A stretch of DNA of 64,000 bases from Trachythela sp. YZ-2020 (Eukaryota; Cnidaria; Anthozoa; Malacalcyonacea; Clavulariidae). The translations under genes and the position numbers were made by a program. The stretch is from NCBI GenBank assembly GCA_016169945.1, contig JADLSH010000249.1:1736001-1800000 (forward strand). The letters are read 5' to 3'. The notes beneath the pieces were generated by a model. That model was given only the letters and a program-made list of their open reading frames with translations, had not been told where the DNA came from and searched no databases. Positions 44,212-54,189 of this stretch are shown here, piece by piece (the first letter of the stretch is position 1; the number at the start of each line of letters is the position of its first letter).

Positions 44212-47200
44212 AATGATGAGGTGATGATGATAATGATGAGGATGAGGATCATGATGATGATGATGATGATGATGATTTTTCCTTTTGTATATATTTCTCC
44301 CGTTTTGCATTCCACGTCAAATTGTCCGTAGATGTGAGAATGGAGTGAATTAAGGATTGAGATGAGTTTAATGCTGACTATTCAATATTAATTTTAATGA
44401 GGATGAGGATGAGGATGAGGATGAGGATGATGATGATGATGATGATTTTTCCTTTTGTATATAATTTCTCCTTTTGCATTCCACGTCAAATTGTCCGTAG
44501 ATGTGAGAATGGAGTGAAGGATTGAGATGAGTTTAATGCTGACTATTCAATATTAATTCTGCAGGTCCTTCTAAGATAGGATCAAGAACCAATCCTAGAA
44601 AACCATTTCCACACTGAACAAGTGTCTGCCTTTTTGCCTTAACAGTTCTATTTTGATTGGCTAGATTAATAATATCGTGCTTAAAATGCCTAAGTTTCTT
44701 GATTGTTTCTTTAGGAAGTGTGAGGTTCATGACATTTTCCATACAATTACATAGAAACCGAATATGTTCGTGCGATGTAGAACTCAATACGACATCAGAG
44801 CTTGCTGGTGAGCTGGATGAGAATTACATATAAGCTCTTGGTATGATCAAGGTTAGGATAAGGGTTAGGATAAGGGTTATAGGGTAATAATTAGGATAAG
44901 GGTTGGAATTAGGGTTGGGATTAGTTTTAATGTGACGGTTAGGGATAGGGTTAGTATTAGAATTGGAGTTAGGATTGTAAGATTTAGGAATAAGAAATCA
45001 CTTACATAAACTTAACTGTGATTGTTAATATGGAAATTAAACCCTACCTCTACCAGGAGACAGTGTGTTGCTAGGCAAAACTTCAGGCATAGTTGACGAG
45101 GCTTTGATGAATGTCGAAGTTTCCAATGATGACGTCAGCACTGCTTCTGTGGCCAGAGCAAGCGTATCAAGAACTGAACTCTGGAAAATTTCTGGACCTG
45201 GAGAATAAATGGAAATGTAGACAGGCGTATTGTTGGACTACGTGGTTGTGCGACCATGGTTCCACTGTAAACTGGAATTGAACTTTGGGAAGGTTGAGGA
45301 TTTATCATGGTAGACCTAAAATAGCTGGGAAAATGTAGAGTATATAACTACAATAATAGTTAGAATAAGGGTTGGAATAATTAGGGTTGGGATTAGTTTT
45401 AATGTGAGGGTTAGGGATAGGGTTAGTATTGGGATTGGAGTTAGGATTGTAAGATTTAGCAATAAGGAATCACTGTATGTAAACTGTGGTTGTTAACATG
45501 GAAATTAAATCCGGTTGGTTATAGTTTGATTTTTGAAGAATTTTTCCTGTTCGCTGCAGCCATCACTGTTTCCTGTTTATCAAGAGAATGAAAATGAGCT
45601 GCAGCCTGCATGCAGGTTTTGAGTTTATTGGTTTAAATGTATGCCTATACTTATTTGTCAGTTTGTTTGCTATGGGAAAATTTGTCTATTCATAGAACGG
45701 AAAGGATTTTGTATGATCAAATATTTGACCATTTTGTGAAAGAGAACTTTTTATCCGAACATCAATTTGGTTTTAGACCTTTCCATTCTACAACTACTAC
45801 ACTGTTAGATTGTACAAATGAATGGTATGTCAACATGGACCGCTGCCTTTACAACTTAGTTGTTTTTCTTGATTTGAAGAAAGCATTCGATACTGTAAAT
45901 CACGAAATACTCTTACGTAAGCTTCAAATGTATGGCTTTGGAAAAAAGCGCTTACGCTATTACGTTGTTATCTAACATACCGAACACAGAGATGTCAGTT
46001 AGAAGGTATGCTTTCAGATCAGGGAAAAATAACTTGCGGCATTCCTCAGTGAAGTATACTTGGCCCTCTTCTGTTCATCATCTATTTAAATGACTTGCCT
46101 AATTGTCTCAAACACACAACATCTAGAATGTTTGCATATGATACCAGCCTAACAGCTGTGGGTGAAACATTAGATGAAGTAGAGGAGAGGGCAAATGAAG
46201 ACCTAATTATATGAATGTCCGAGAGTGGCTGTCTGCAAATAAACTAAGTTTAAATATTGCGAAAACTGAGTACGTTCTGATTGGATCAAGGTATAAGATA
46301 AATAATACGGATGCCCAACCTAGAGTTGCGAAGTTTGGGATGCACTTGGCAAATGTCTTAGTGAGCGTCTTCAAAAAACTATAGAATACGCTGTAGAGCG
46401 GCTAGACTGGTCATGAATTTCAAAAATGAACCTGGACAGCGGTCTATTTTGGCTTGTAATGCTCTTGGTTGGATATCGTTCGACAAACGTAGGGCGCAAA
46501 TGAAAGCCAGGCTCATGTACAAAACGGTTAATCAATTAGCCCCTCAAAGACTGTGTGACACTTTTCAAAATTCGACCACAGTAAATGATTACAATTTAAG
46601 GGGTTCTTCGACTAGGCTTTTTATTCCCAGGCCTAGGACAGAATTCTTAAAAAAAAGTTTCAATTATAGTGGGGATCAAATATGGAATCAGATACCGGAA
46701 GAGATAAGAACTTCGGTATCTTATGATTCGTTTTGGAAAAAGCTTTCTTCCTCGACCTTTGTTTTTAGAAATTAGCTGGTTAAATATATTGTTTAGTTAA
46801 TATATGAGTTATTGCATGTTGGAAATAATTATTATAGTCAATATTTAAATAAGTTTTAGTATATATTTTAGTGTATTTTGTAAATATTAGCATACCTCTT
46901 TGGAAATCAGCTGTATGTTGAAAAGATTAGTGTGTTTAAATAAAGTTGATCATCATCATGCGTGTCTTAAAAAGTTTAGTAAGTTCGTTGCATGCGACTG
47001 GGGACGAGTCAGAAGCCTAGTTTCCATTTGGTCGTTACTGTTATGACGAAGTCATATTCGACGATCGATGTGAAATAGTCTGGATCTATCTTGTCGTTTG
47101 TGCGATGTATGCAAATCAGTCTTTAATGATTGCAGAAAGTATATGTGCACTCTATTACATCGGCCACCTTGACTATGTGTTCACGACTGTTACGACGAAA

Positions 47201-50200
47201 TGGAGACCAGACTTAAACAGAAGTGTGTTTGCGACTTTTTATATAATTTTATCAAACAAATTCCAAGATTTAATACTCCATCCGGGAATCAGATTCCCCG
47301 TTGCATGTTTTAAAGCTAGTCCGGAATTCCCGCCTTAAATATAGTGCACGTTACGCCTTATGGCAATTGAAATACCGTATACATTTTGAACATTACGATT
47401 CATAAATATTCAAATTTCGAGTAGCCAATGCAAATGTTTGAAATGTATGTTCTTTGTAAAGGTAAATAATTTTGCTTTCGTTTTTAAATCGTATCAACAG
47501 TAATACTGATATACATGTAGAAAATTAAGACTATAATTTCGTACCCTGTTGTTGGATAGATGTACTAATAGCAAACAGCAGATGGCTTTTGATACAATAT
47601 CACAGTATCACTATGGTATCTTTATTATATTCTCATATTATAAGTACTTATGTTCTTACTCGATCAAAGCCGAAAGCAAGTGACACTTAAAGTCGGGTGC
47701 GGAAGCGGAATAATTGTGTCTCAATCATAGTCATTTTTCAATTTAAATATTTCGAATTTTTCATTCATGTTTTTACTTTCCATCATAAATCCGTTATTCA
47801 TTATTCTGGACTTAAATTTACATTGTTCTTTCACTGTATTGACATGTTGTTATTAATTATTCCGCTTCCACTCCGACCTTAAAGACGTATACGATGGAAA
47901 TGACGGGTCATCTGTCTGGGCGATATTACATTTATGCAGGGACCGCGGAGGATTTTTTTAATTGGGGGGGTGCTTAAAAATCTCAGAGGGTGAGTGGCAC
48001 TAGGTGGGTATGGGGGCATGCTCCCCCAGAAAATTTTGAAATCTGCAATCTCTAAAATGCCATTTCGTGCACTTTGGGGGAGTATAAGAGCATTGTCACA
48101 AGACTTCTTTGCAAATATTTGGTCGAACAAAAAGCAGCTGACTACCAGCAGCTGATCTACCGATCAGTACCTACGCAACGAATCATGAAATGATCATGAA
48201 ATGGCCTCTTCTTTGAAACCCGTCTATCATCCTGTCTAGATTACGTTCGGAAACAAATCGTTAACAAATTACAAAAGCCCTTGAGAGTTAGCTAAGCTGG
48301 CGTATATATAATAATGTTTTCTTAACTTATGTGTATTCTACTTGAGAAATCACAATTTGTATGACAAATTACTGCGCGGTCCCTATTATGGTGAAACCTA
48401 TGTGTAAACACAGGACCAAACTAGCCAGAATAGTTGGCAATGGTTCTGAGAACAAACCGTGCCTTATATTTTCCTCATAGTTCGTCACTTATGTCGTATT
48501 TATACACAAAGACCCGACAGGGCGAACTACACACGGAAGTTTGTCTGTGCAAACGAATTACGCAAATAGTTCATCTTGACGGATGATCAGTCTATTTGCC
48601 GCATTTTATACACAGAGTCGTGATATCAGACGAACTATCTTTTCTTTGCCCAAATTCGTGCAGACGTCATTCCGTCTTACGTTTTCTCCTAACTAATATT
48701 GAAAACATTTACTGCTCCTGTCGAAAGCATTCAAAAGTATTCCGGAATATCATGAGACAAAATTCCTGGCTCAAATTACCGAAACATTGTAACTTTATAG
48801 CTGTAAAAGCAATTTTGTTCAATATACTTTGCAATCTATTTCCGTACTGGAAAAATATTTTCCCAAGGTCTCAGAAGCGGCCAGGGGCCGAAGGTCGAGG
48901 GACGCTTGTGAGATCGAGGGAAAATATTTTTCAAGTACGAACCGACCCAAACGGTAAATAACGCATTTAGTAAACTGAATCATGAAAAATTCCAGTGTTG
49001 CGAACTAAGTTTGAGATCAATGGTGTTGCGTAATCAAAGGCTCAAAGCATCGCCCCGACTGCCAAGTTTGCTGTGCGCACGGAAGATATTCCGTGCGCAT
49101 TTTCGAGCTGATGTGCGCATTGTTTTGATAATTGAAGTCATGTGCACAATTTGATCTTTCAAGAAAGAGATTTATTAGATAATTGAAGTTTTTCCTCATC
49201 TAAATGTGCACATTTTGTCTCATATGTGAAATATATGTCGCTCATATTTTGGCAAGAAAAATATTCTGTGCGCAGTTAACAAAGTTAGCAGTCTGGAGCA
49301 TCGCTGACAAACATTGAAAAGCAAGCATGCGAAAACAGGCAAAAACATAAAGAAAACGTATATTTTCAGTAGAGATGTACACACTTTTTTCAAGATTATT
49401 GTAGCTACAAAGCCTAGCAATCAATTGTTTTGGCCTGGGGTTTCGGCGCTTTACAAATATCGTGGCGTTGACAAGAAAAGGTTCGTGCTCTCTTGCTTTG
49501 CCTTTGCCGATCAAAACCAGACGACGAAGGGTAGCTCGGAAATGCTCAATACTGCATGAGTTTTTTATAAAACAAAACAAATACAGTACAAATATTTGGT
49601 CCATTTTTTCGCATTTTGGTCAGAATAAAATTAATTCCAGTATACATTCTGCTTAGTACGAAGTCCATATAAGTGAATTCAATTTTTACGGCAAATTTTC
49701 TAACTTTATTTGTATTTTTTTAAAATTTAAAAATCGTCTTCACTCGACCTCACTCCTATGTTTATTTTGGTGCGAAAACGCGAGAGGCCCGTATCGTGTG
49801 ATACGGACCTCGTAAGCAGCCAATCAGGAGGCTTGAATTTAGTTACGGACCTGGAGTTACGGACCTAAAAAAAGTCATATATTAATAATTATATTGCTTT
49901 CATATTTGAATTCCTAACACAAATTAACTCTGACCGCTGCATTTAATTAATCGTTAATATTAAACATGTTTTGGATGTCATTATAACAAGTATTCATAAC
50001 AAATTTCAAGTCGATACAATTCGCCATAATAAAAAAGATGGCGCCGCGCGTTGGATTATGTGTAGATCGATATTCTGTCATTTCCGTGATTTTACGAGTG
50101 AGTTAAGTTAGTTTCACTAATTTATAGGGGCATAGGTGTCAATTGGGACGGCAGGACGCAAGTCCTGTTCCTTTCTCCAGTCACGTCCATGTTATGTAAG

Positions 50201-51337
50201 TGTGTTATTTAGTGTCAGTGTTGTTTGTTTGAACATATGTAAATGGTGACGAATTATTATTGACGAATTATTATTAAATTAAATTAAATAGGGGTGGAAA
50301 AAGTATCAGGAGAAAAGAACCTCCTATATACTAGGGTGTTCTACAATATATAATAAGAAAGAAGGATCAGAAGATCCTTAACTACCCCCATTCACATAAG
50401 TTTTCACTTTAGGCGGAAATTTTTCCAAATCCTTAATATGGAAACAGTATTGATCCTAGTTGGAAATAGTATTTTAATCTATCTAAACTCGACAACACGA
50501 TACACAGAGCAAAAATAGCTCTCTTCTTATGGTGGTCGAGAAATTATCCTAAATCAAGGCCAATTGCCTTTTTCATACTATGGAAAGACTATGGATATAC
50601 CAAAAGGATATAATAGATTTCAATAACTTTTCCCTTCTACTTACGAGGTGTTGGATTACATGTGTCATGGACGAGTTTTTGTATCTCCTCTTCAGAGAGT
50701 GCTTTATTGAAGATATAGAACTCATCCATGATTCCATTTAATGACTCATCTCCATTGCCGTCCGTACTGCCAATCAGAGGACTGCTACCAAGAGGTGGAT
50801 TTACAACGTCAATTATTTCGTCATTCTCCTCAGACAGTCTTGGTCTGTCTTTCCCCTTAAACAAATAGCCATCCACGAAAAATTTGCAGCTCTTCTTCTC
50901 TAAATATACATGAATTGCTGATATTACTGGTATATTTTTATCTATAACAATTGATTATAACTTTATATAAATTAAATGGCATGCTTCCCTCAGCTTTTAG
51001 GTTTTTGGTCTCTAGGACGGAAACTATATTTACTATATTTTAACATCGATGGTCTCATAATCATTGACACATTTGTACAAAATGGATTATTAATTCTCTT
51101 TTCATGAGTGTATAGATGCAATCAACGGTGCCTACCTTTTGTGAAATTATAGCTTACAGCAACATGTTGCCATACCCCAAGTTTTAACTTGGAAGCATCT
51201 GATATTGGCTTGAATGACGCCTTCGTCACCGACCATCGCAATAGGTTTCGTGAATTAATTCCAAAATACAAGAATCGTTTTTTCTCGACCTCGTCTGTCT
51301 TGCAGACACTTTTCAAAATTGTTCTTCGTCCTTCCGT
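29591..51337 (-). CDS. adhesion G-protein-coupled receptor (LamG-HRM-GAIN-7TM)
   Basis: At least ten minus-strand exons: 51337-51136, 50899-50645, 39973-39693, 39057-38908, 38231-38137, 37450-36829, 36739-36615, 34378-34101, 33917-33851, 30119-29591. Junction phases agree from the hormone-receptor exon to the stop, and the LamG-HRM join also fits. Order: laminin-G/pentraxin-like domain, hormone-receptor domain, GAIN with GPS (cleavage at HL|T), seven TM helices and a Ser/Thr-rich tail. A surface receptor activated by GPS autoproteolysis and a tethered agonist. The true N-terminus lies upstream. Introns of up to 10.7 kb hold most of the transposons of this window. All joined exons are free of stops, so it is probably functional. 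Confidence 0.8.
30948..32093. mobile_element. DNA transposon with GGGTGTCCCAAA ends, containing a foldback
   Basis: AGGGTGTCCCAAA at 30949 and its reverse complement TTTGGGACACCCT ending at 32092. Such ends flanked by TA are common in mariner-like elements. Inside, 31517-31700 and 31840-32018 form a long imperfect inverted repeat ending in 'aataattatgcata'. No transposase ORF remains. Confidence 0.55.
32306..32452. mobile_element. foldback element 1 (AACAATTATTG ends)
   Basis: Nearly perfect hairpin: arms of about 55 bp including 'ggatatcgataattattcag' and 'tcaacgttatc', around a 'gaagcgaagctgag' loop. Ends AACAATTATTGG and its complement. Confidence 0.75.
33507..33648. mobile_element. foldback element 2, inverted relative of element 1
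   Basis: Hairpin arms 'ggaattatcaaggt' and 'gtaagtgttatca' around 'cagccttcggcttcgcct'. Its termini match those of 32306-32452, but swapped, so the two are the same family in opposite orientation with different arm interiors. Confidence 0.7.
33851..34378 (-). CDS. adhesion GPCR: TM2-TM4 exons
   Basis: Exon 34378-34101 holds TM2 ('LLNFCIALSLALVVFIV'), TM3 ('ALHYFVLAVFMWMAIEAYTM') and the start of TM4 ('CLIAGWG'). Exon 33917-33851 continues in phase with 'LSAVIVIVTAVL' and the acidic loop 2. The GWG-L junction across the splice is typical of family B receptors. Confidence 0.85.
34525..34632. mobile_element. short foldback element
   Basis: Inverted arms 'ttatttaccgg', 'gaggtccg', 'aaaaactgtgccc' pairing with 'gggcacagttttt', 'cggaccg' and 'ccggtaaataa'. 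A similar layout, with 'ggtaaataacg' at its end, is at 48842-48965. Confidence 0.6.
34935..35345. other. no gene recognised
   Basis: AT-rich intronic DNA between receptor exons. The words 'ggggtcaaaacttgacctaatatgct' (35207) and 28270 ('ggggtcaaaatttgacttaatatgct') match, so a short dispersed repeat occurs at both places. Confidence 0.45.
35350..36095. mobile_element. dimeric inverted-repeat element (337-bp tandem units)
   Basis: Outer inverted repeats of about 50 bp: 'gggaagatatgcagtatt' on the left, 'aatactgcatatcttccc' on the right. Between them two direct copies of a 337-bp unit (35385-35721, 35722-36058). Each unit contains its own 20-bp inverted pair 'agtatccctgcctgtacgat' / 'atcgtacaggcagggatact'. 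The ORFs read from it repeat with the unit and look incidental. Confidence 0.7.
36615..36739 (-). CDS. adhesion GPCR: TM1 exon
   Basis: Begins after TTTTAG and ends at TTCAA|GTAAGT. Encodes a short acidic stalk ('GDHEEVLS') and TM1 ('ISYIGCFISLGGLILTMITI'), joining in phase to both neighbours. Confidence 0.85.
36829..37450 (-). CDS. adhesion GPCR: GAIN domain with GPS motif
   Basis: 622-nt exon. Contains 'VNLGINSKTKNQRIAFVIYR' and ends with the GPS: 'ACVFWDFSLNNGVGDWSQTG', 'CTYKGTKEGIVTCHCSHLTN' and 'FAMLT'. The two Trp, four Cys and HLT tripeptide needed for autoproteolysis (between Leu and Thr) are all present. Confidence 0.9.
37455..38130. other. intron, no gene recognised
   Basis: Includes a short direct repeat 'acatataagggttaaattatg' at about 37476-37525. 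Confidence 0.45.
38137..39057 (-). CDS. adhesion GPCR: GAIN N-terminal exons
   Basis: Two exons, 39057-38908 (50 codons, 'SLRLVNLTNYSENF', 'VLFTVLIFENIV') and 38231-38137 ('AVDNFLNCDPGIL'). Both have consensus splice sites and join in phase to the HRM and GPS exons. The second resembles the helical part of GAIN subdomain A. Confidence 0.7.
39236..39753. repeat. tandem duplication covering an exon-intron boundary
   Basis: 39240-39497 and 39500-39753 are about 80% alike by eye. The right copy contains the 3' end and splice donor of the hormone-receptor exon. The left copy has a diverged version of the same exon end and of the donor ('atagctggtatagag'). Confidence 0.7.
39693..39973 (-). CDS. 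adhesion GPCR: hormone-receptor (HRM) domain exon
   Basis: Starts after GAAACAG and ends at TACCAG|GTATAG. Cysteine and Trp spacing ('ACPEETT', 'FFWNVTAGN', 'TNCPYG', 'ASRYCQC', 'YWLEPDTPQC') fits the HormR domain common next to GAIN. Confidence 0.75.
40000..40780. other. intron, no gene recognised
   Basis: Unique-looking intronic DNA preceding the Penelope-like element; no ORF with recognisable domain. Confidence 0.4.
41323..41533. mobile_element. MITE inserted in the PLE ORF
   Basis: Ends GACCCATTGCA and TGCAATGGGTC, each near TGACGTCA. Flanked by TATA on both sides (41319-41322, 41534-41537). Removing it and one TATA rejoins the PLE frame, confirming a precise 211-bp insertion. Confidence 0.8.
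41534..41906 (+). pseudogene. PLE GIY-YIG endonuclease domain
   Basis: Carries the linker Cys cluster ('SCNCRDENACPLQKQC') and the GIY-YIG core ('VYKATV' ... 'HYIGMTAS' ... 'RYRKHIKSF'). The open frame begins within the MITE, so its apparent N-terminus is an artefact. A frameshift follows at about 41905. Confidence 0.8.
42209..42249 (+). ncRNA. hammerhead ribozyme fossil (PLE)
   Basis: Stem I CCAC/GTGG (42209-42212, 42246-42249). Core TTGATGA (42213-42219; consensus CTGANGA, so one change at the first position). Stem II TCGC/GCGG with a 5-nt loop. GAAA at 42233-42236; stem III ACA/TGT with a 3-nt loop; cleavage base A at 42245. The first-position C to T change should abolish or weaken cleavage. 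Confidence 0.6.
42870..43400 (+). pseudogene. LINE reverse-transcriptase fossil
   Basis: Shifted frames read 'FVDFSKAFDSVKRKAMLHTL', 'YGIPEEIVNAFAV', a decayed 'LQGD-LAPYLF', 'DLDYADDIALT' and 'GLFLNAKKTE', which is the RT core of a LINE with many stops and indels. Confidence 0.7.
43738..43915. repeat. pogo/Tigger-like terminal repeats
   Basis: Starts CAGTCGAATCTGTATTAAGCGG and repeats 'CTGTATTAAACGGCCA'-type words four times, ending with 'CTGTACTAAACGGCCAGAC'. These words are typical of pogo/Tigger inverted ends. No transposase seen. Confidence 0.45.
43916..44275. repeat. (GATGAG)n then (GAT)n microsatellite
   Basis: Hexamer GATGAG/GAGGAT runs to about 44113, followed by GAT repeats to 44275. 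A shorter relative lies at 44398-44446. Long ORFs here are repeat artefacts. Confidence 0.95.
44266..44563. repeat. tandem duplication next to the microsatellite
   Basis: A segment from 'gatttttccttttgtat' through 'gctgactattcaatattaat' occurs at 44270-44395 and again at 44441-44563, each preceded by GAT repeats, indicating duplication by slippage or unequal exchange. Confidence 0.8.
44533..44820 (-). pseudogene. fossil of the small 107-aa Polinton protein, other lineage
   Basis: The minus-strand frame aligns with the 107-aa protein of Polinton 1: 'FLCNCMENVMNLTLPKETIK' against 'IRQCLLNVWFETVKLKSKT', then 'HFKHDIINLANQNRTVKAKR' against 'HSKHIKFAADRRNSVIKRR', then 'LVQCGNGFLGLVLDPIL' against 'LVQKGEGFLPFLLSSVL'. 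Only about one residue in four to three is shared, far less than between Polintons 1 and 2, so it derives from a different, older Polinton-type element. No other Polinton gene is seen beside it. Confidence 0.55.
45048..45315 (-). pseudogene. decayed copy of the Ser/Thr-rich linker exon
   Basis: Same acceptor and donor contexts as 2884-3119, but frameshifted in the middle and with a premature stop. The upstream cysteine exon is reduced to a fragment at 45520-45580, so this copy is not functional. Confidence 0.65.
45700..46966 (+). mobile_element. 5'-truncated LINE (CR1/Jockey-like RT), clean insertion
   Basis: RT motifs in shifted frames: 'NFLSEHQFGFRPFHSTTT', 'VVFLDLKKAFDTVNHEILL', 'CGIPQ-SILGPLLFIIYLND', a decayed FADDT, and the C-terminal domain (46413-46775, 'RRAQMKARLMYKTVNQLAP', 'FNYSGDQIWNQIPEEIRT'). 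Ends in 'aaataaagttgatcatcatca'. Copy A of the segmental duplication shows the empty site ('catagaacgtgtgcgtgtc'), which here is split after 'catagaacg'. Confidence 0.85.
47684..47884. mobile_element. foldback MITE, copy B
   Basis: Same element as 4845-5057, with terminal words 'cttaaagtcgggtgcggaag' and 'cttccactccgaccttaaag'. Confidence 0.65.
48842..48965. mobile_element. foldback element
   Basis: Arms 'gtactggaaaaatattttccc' / 'gggaaaatatttttcaagtac' and 'ggtctcagaagcg' / 'cgcttgtgagatc', followed by 'aacggtaaataacg'. Related to 34525-34632 by its outer words. Confidence 0.6.
48970..50640. other. intron, no gene recognised
   Basis: Nothing coding found. A short palindrome 'gaggcccgtatcgtgtgatacggacctcg' lies near 49785 (as two halves around 'tgt'). 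The end of segmental copy B is at about 49955. Confidence 0.45.
50645..51337 (-). CDS. adhesion GPCR: laminin-G/pentraxin-like domain exons
   Basis: Exons 51337-51136 ('KLKLGVWQHVAVSYNF') and 50899-50645 ('CKFFVDGYLFKG', 'GSSPLIGSTDGNGDE', 'GIMDEFYIFNKALSEEEIQ'). These are the hallmark strands of concanavalin-like LamG domains, which bind extracellular ligands. The two exons carry the second half of the domain; an earlier exon probably lies upstream. Confidence 0.75.
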
Positions 51338-51339
51338 CT

Positions 51340-52985
51340 TTACATAGAGTAGAAAAAATAGTGAAATTTACTGAATTTCAGAATAATTTACAATATTTCT
51401 AGTACGGAAATTGTAATTAGTAGGGACATGGTGACTTCTCAGCATAGATCTAGGACCTGGGCCCATCCCAGAGGGTACTAATTCCGTCCGGCCATTTACA
51501 CACGAGCATAGCGAAGTTCAAAGTTCTGAAACGTAGCAAAATGTATGTCATGGACGGTTTTGTACGTTATGCGCATGCACGAATGTAATGTAATTTTGAA
51601 AAATACTTTTTAACCAACACCGCGAAAAAACGTCTGCGCATGCGCCAACTTGACTGAAATTTGCCAGGTGAAAACCTGAGTTCCAAGTATTCCGGTGAGA
51701 CATCAAAAGGAGTGATTTGAGTATAAAATTGTGAGCAAAATAATATGTCAACTTAAAATCTAGAAATAATTATAGTTCACAAGTTCAAGAAATAGTTCCA
51801 TGCAAGAAAATGAGCCAAAGGTGACTGGCGATAAATTTATCGTGTAAAACATTCTCATACGGAACCATGCATGCAAGAATTATTTTTCGTAGGTTCATTT
51901 GATCCACATTTTTGTCCATATCTTTTTTTGCGTAGTATGAAAATTTTTTAAGTAAACATTAATTAAACTTTATGATTTACTTGAAAGATTAAGGACAATA
52001 AGAACCTTTTATTCCTGGGAATTTTCTTATATTTTTGGTCTAAACTTGTGTAATTGATAATTTTGCACCAAGTGCTCGATACATCCCCATACAAACAAAC
52101 GATTTTTATTTCATTTTTATTTCTTTTTGTACGATAGATGTTAGAGGACTACATGTTAGAGAACGTGTACATGGCCATGTTTTTGTTTTCAAAGTTTCAT
52201 TTTATAGATCGCGCAGACGTTTTTCCGCGGTGTCAGTTTTTTTAACCTTTTTCTAAATTAAATTTTGTGAAAAAAATATTAAAAAAAACAGTAGCTACAA
52301 TAACGAAATTTTAAAGAAATAAAAGTAAAAATATAGACCTGGAAGATATAAAAAATGAAAAGAAACTTGTAAACAAGCAAAAAGGCTCGTGAAATAAACG
52401 AGGGGACAAAGACGAAAGTTTTTGCAGAAAGAACGCCAGAGGCAGAGGAAAACAATATCGGCTGTCGAATTGTAAAGCTGTTGTTACCCTGGTACAAGGG
52501 GAAAGTTACCAAATCAAAGAGGCTATAGTACGCATAATTATACAAAGACAACAAATTCCTCTAGGTAGGTGCGAACTGTACCCTTTCGAAAATGGACGAC
52601 ATTGGTGTTGTTAAAAAGCCTGACGACGACGAGGGATAAATTGACACCGTACGTACTTTCACAGTATTACAGTTGCAAGTCTTGAAGTCGTGCCTAAAAT
52701 ACAATAGTCTCACCAAAGTTAGAAAAACTGTTGTTCTGCCCAAGCATTTAAGTTTTAATTGAATCTGATTCACTCAATTATATATTTCATCATTGCGATG
52801 TAGTTTCTAAATTTAAATTTAAATTTAAATTTATAGTTTTACTACTGTATTTCTTTCGATAAATTTATACATATATCATATACGTCATATGTATTGACTC
52901 GTTGTATTTGATATTGGCAATGGAAATAGCAAAGCATCGCCCGGGAAATGTGATAACTATTAAAAAAGAATTGCGTTAAAATTTG
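51340..52985. other. no gene recognised
   Basis: AT-rich. A possible palindromic relation between 51595-51660 and 52190-52240 ('cgcggaaaaacgtctgcgc' type words in opposite orientation) suggests another inverted-repeat element of about 650 bp. Confidence 0.4.
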
Positions 52986-52988
52986 CGT

Positions 52989-53156
52989 ATACAGGGTGAG
53001 TCAGAAAAAAGTGATGCCTTTGAAATTTAATACAATAGTGAACCTTTTGAAATTGAACTTCATATTTGCATTTTCTTTCAAAGAATCTATTGTACCCTAT
53101 TGTACCCTATTGTATTTAATTTCAAAGGCATCACTTTTTTCTGACTCACCCTGTAT
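52989..53156. mobile_element. palindromic mariner-type MITE
   Basis: TA-flanked ends CAGGGTGAGTCAGAAAAAAG and its reverse complement. The arms continue through 'tgatgcctttgaaatttaata', leaving a short loop. A 168-bp near-complete palindrome. Confidence 0.85.
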
Positions 53157-53628
53157 ATTTCTATATGGTTTTTGTCACGCGATCTAAAAATAGCAGATGT
53201 AAACAAAACATTTAATTTCAAACCATATTAAAAGCTTCAGAGAAGAATCACAGAATACTCAACCGGAATCAAGTCGTTAGATATAGAAACTAAAAGATGG
53301 AATAAAGTCGAACAACGAACTCTATTCCGTCAGTGGCTTTGCATGAAAGTTCGAAGAATCGTAATTTAGTCAGTCATTAATAAACTGTGGTCTGCATGTC
53401 AAACATGCTTCCGCTACACTATTGCGGTCATAGACATGGTAGAAATAGTGTTATTGTAAAATATCTGGTTTGTCAAAATCTTTAATATATGAATCGAATG
53501 TTACAAAGTCAACGCTAGTATCTCTACAACGAAACACTTAAATCAAATAGACTGGTCCGGCGCAATTTTGAAAACGGGTGTAAATATTTGAGAGGTTTAT
53601 AAATTTAAGTACGGTTGTTGACATGTGC

Positions 53629-54022
53629 CAAACATTCCAACCGTCCCGGTTTACCCGGGACTGTCCCGGTTTGGACTATGTTGTCCTGGTGTCCCGGTTT
53701 TCTTCTTATTTTCCCGGTTTCTGTAGTATCTTAATAGTTGTATTCTTCAAATAAGGCCCATGTGACAAATATTAATGAAGTTCGTTTGGTTTAATACATA
53801 TTAATGAAATGGGAGCTTCTAGTTGCCCCAAACAATTGCCGAGTTTGTCGCCGATCGATGTAATTCTCGTGACATACGTTGTTTTGATGATACGTTGTTG
53901 TTAATGAGAAATGCGCGGCATTTATTCGAGGGAGGCGTTTATTCCAGGAAGGCGTTTATTTAAGTAAAATGGGAAAATTGGGAAGTGTCCCGGTTTTCAG
54001 GATTCGGAGGTTGGAATGTCTG
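53629..54022. mobile_element. hAT-like non-autonomous element
   Basis: Ends CAAACATTCCAACC and GGTTGGAATGTCTG, flanked by the 7-bp direct repeat CATGTGC (53622-53628, 54023-54029). The interior repeats 'tgtcccggttt' several times near the left end and once near the right. Confidence 0.65.
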
Positions 54023-54189
54023 CATGTGCACACTACAAATTTTCAATCAAAAGAAACATCTTTAGTCCTACTGCGTGTAAAATTGTCAATCTCCCAAGGA
54101 AACAACAACTTCATCGTTGTTGTTCATCATAGTTGGCGACAACTTCCTTCATCAGTTTATAGTAGGCCCTACGCACATTGCTGGTAATA

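Larger units (their letters stand above)
44830..49955. repeat. segmental duplication, copy B
   Basis: Counterpart of 2690-7200, located inside the 10.7-kb receptor intron in the same orientation. Lacks most of the cysteine exon, contains a LINE insertion at 45700-46966, and preserves the empty site of the 5800-6119 transposon. Confidence 0.8.

Noticed and set aside
43869..44315. Poly-(Arg-Met), poly-(His-Pro) and poly-Ser ORFs
   Set aside because: Direct translation of the GATGAG and GAT microsatellite.
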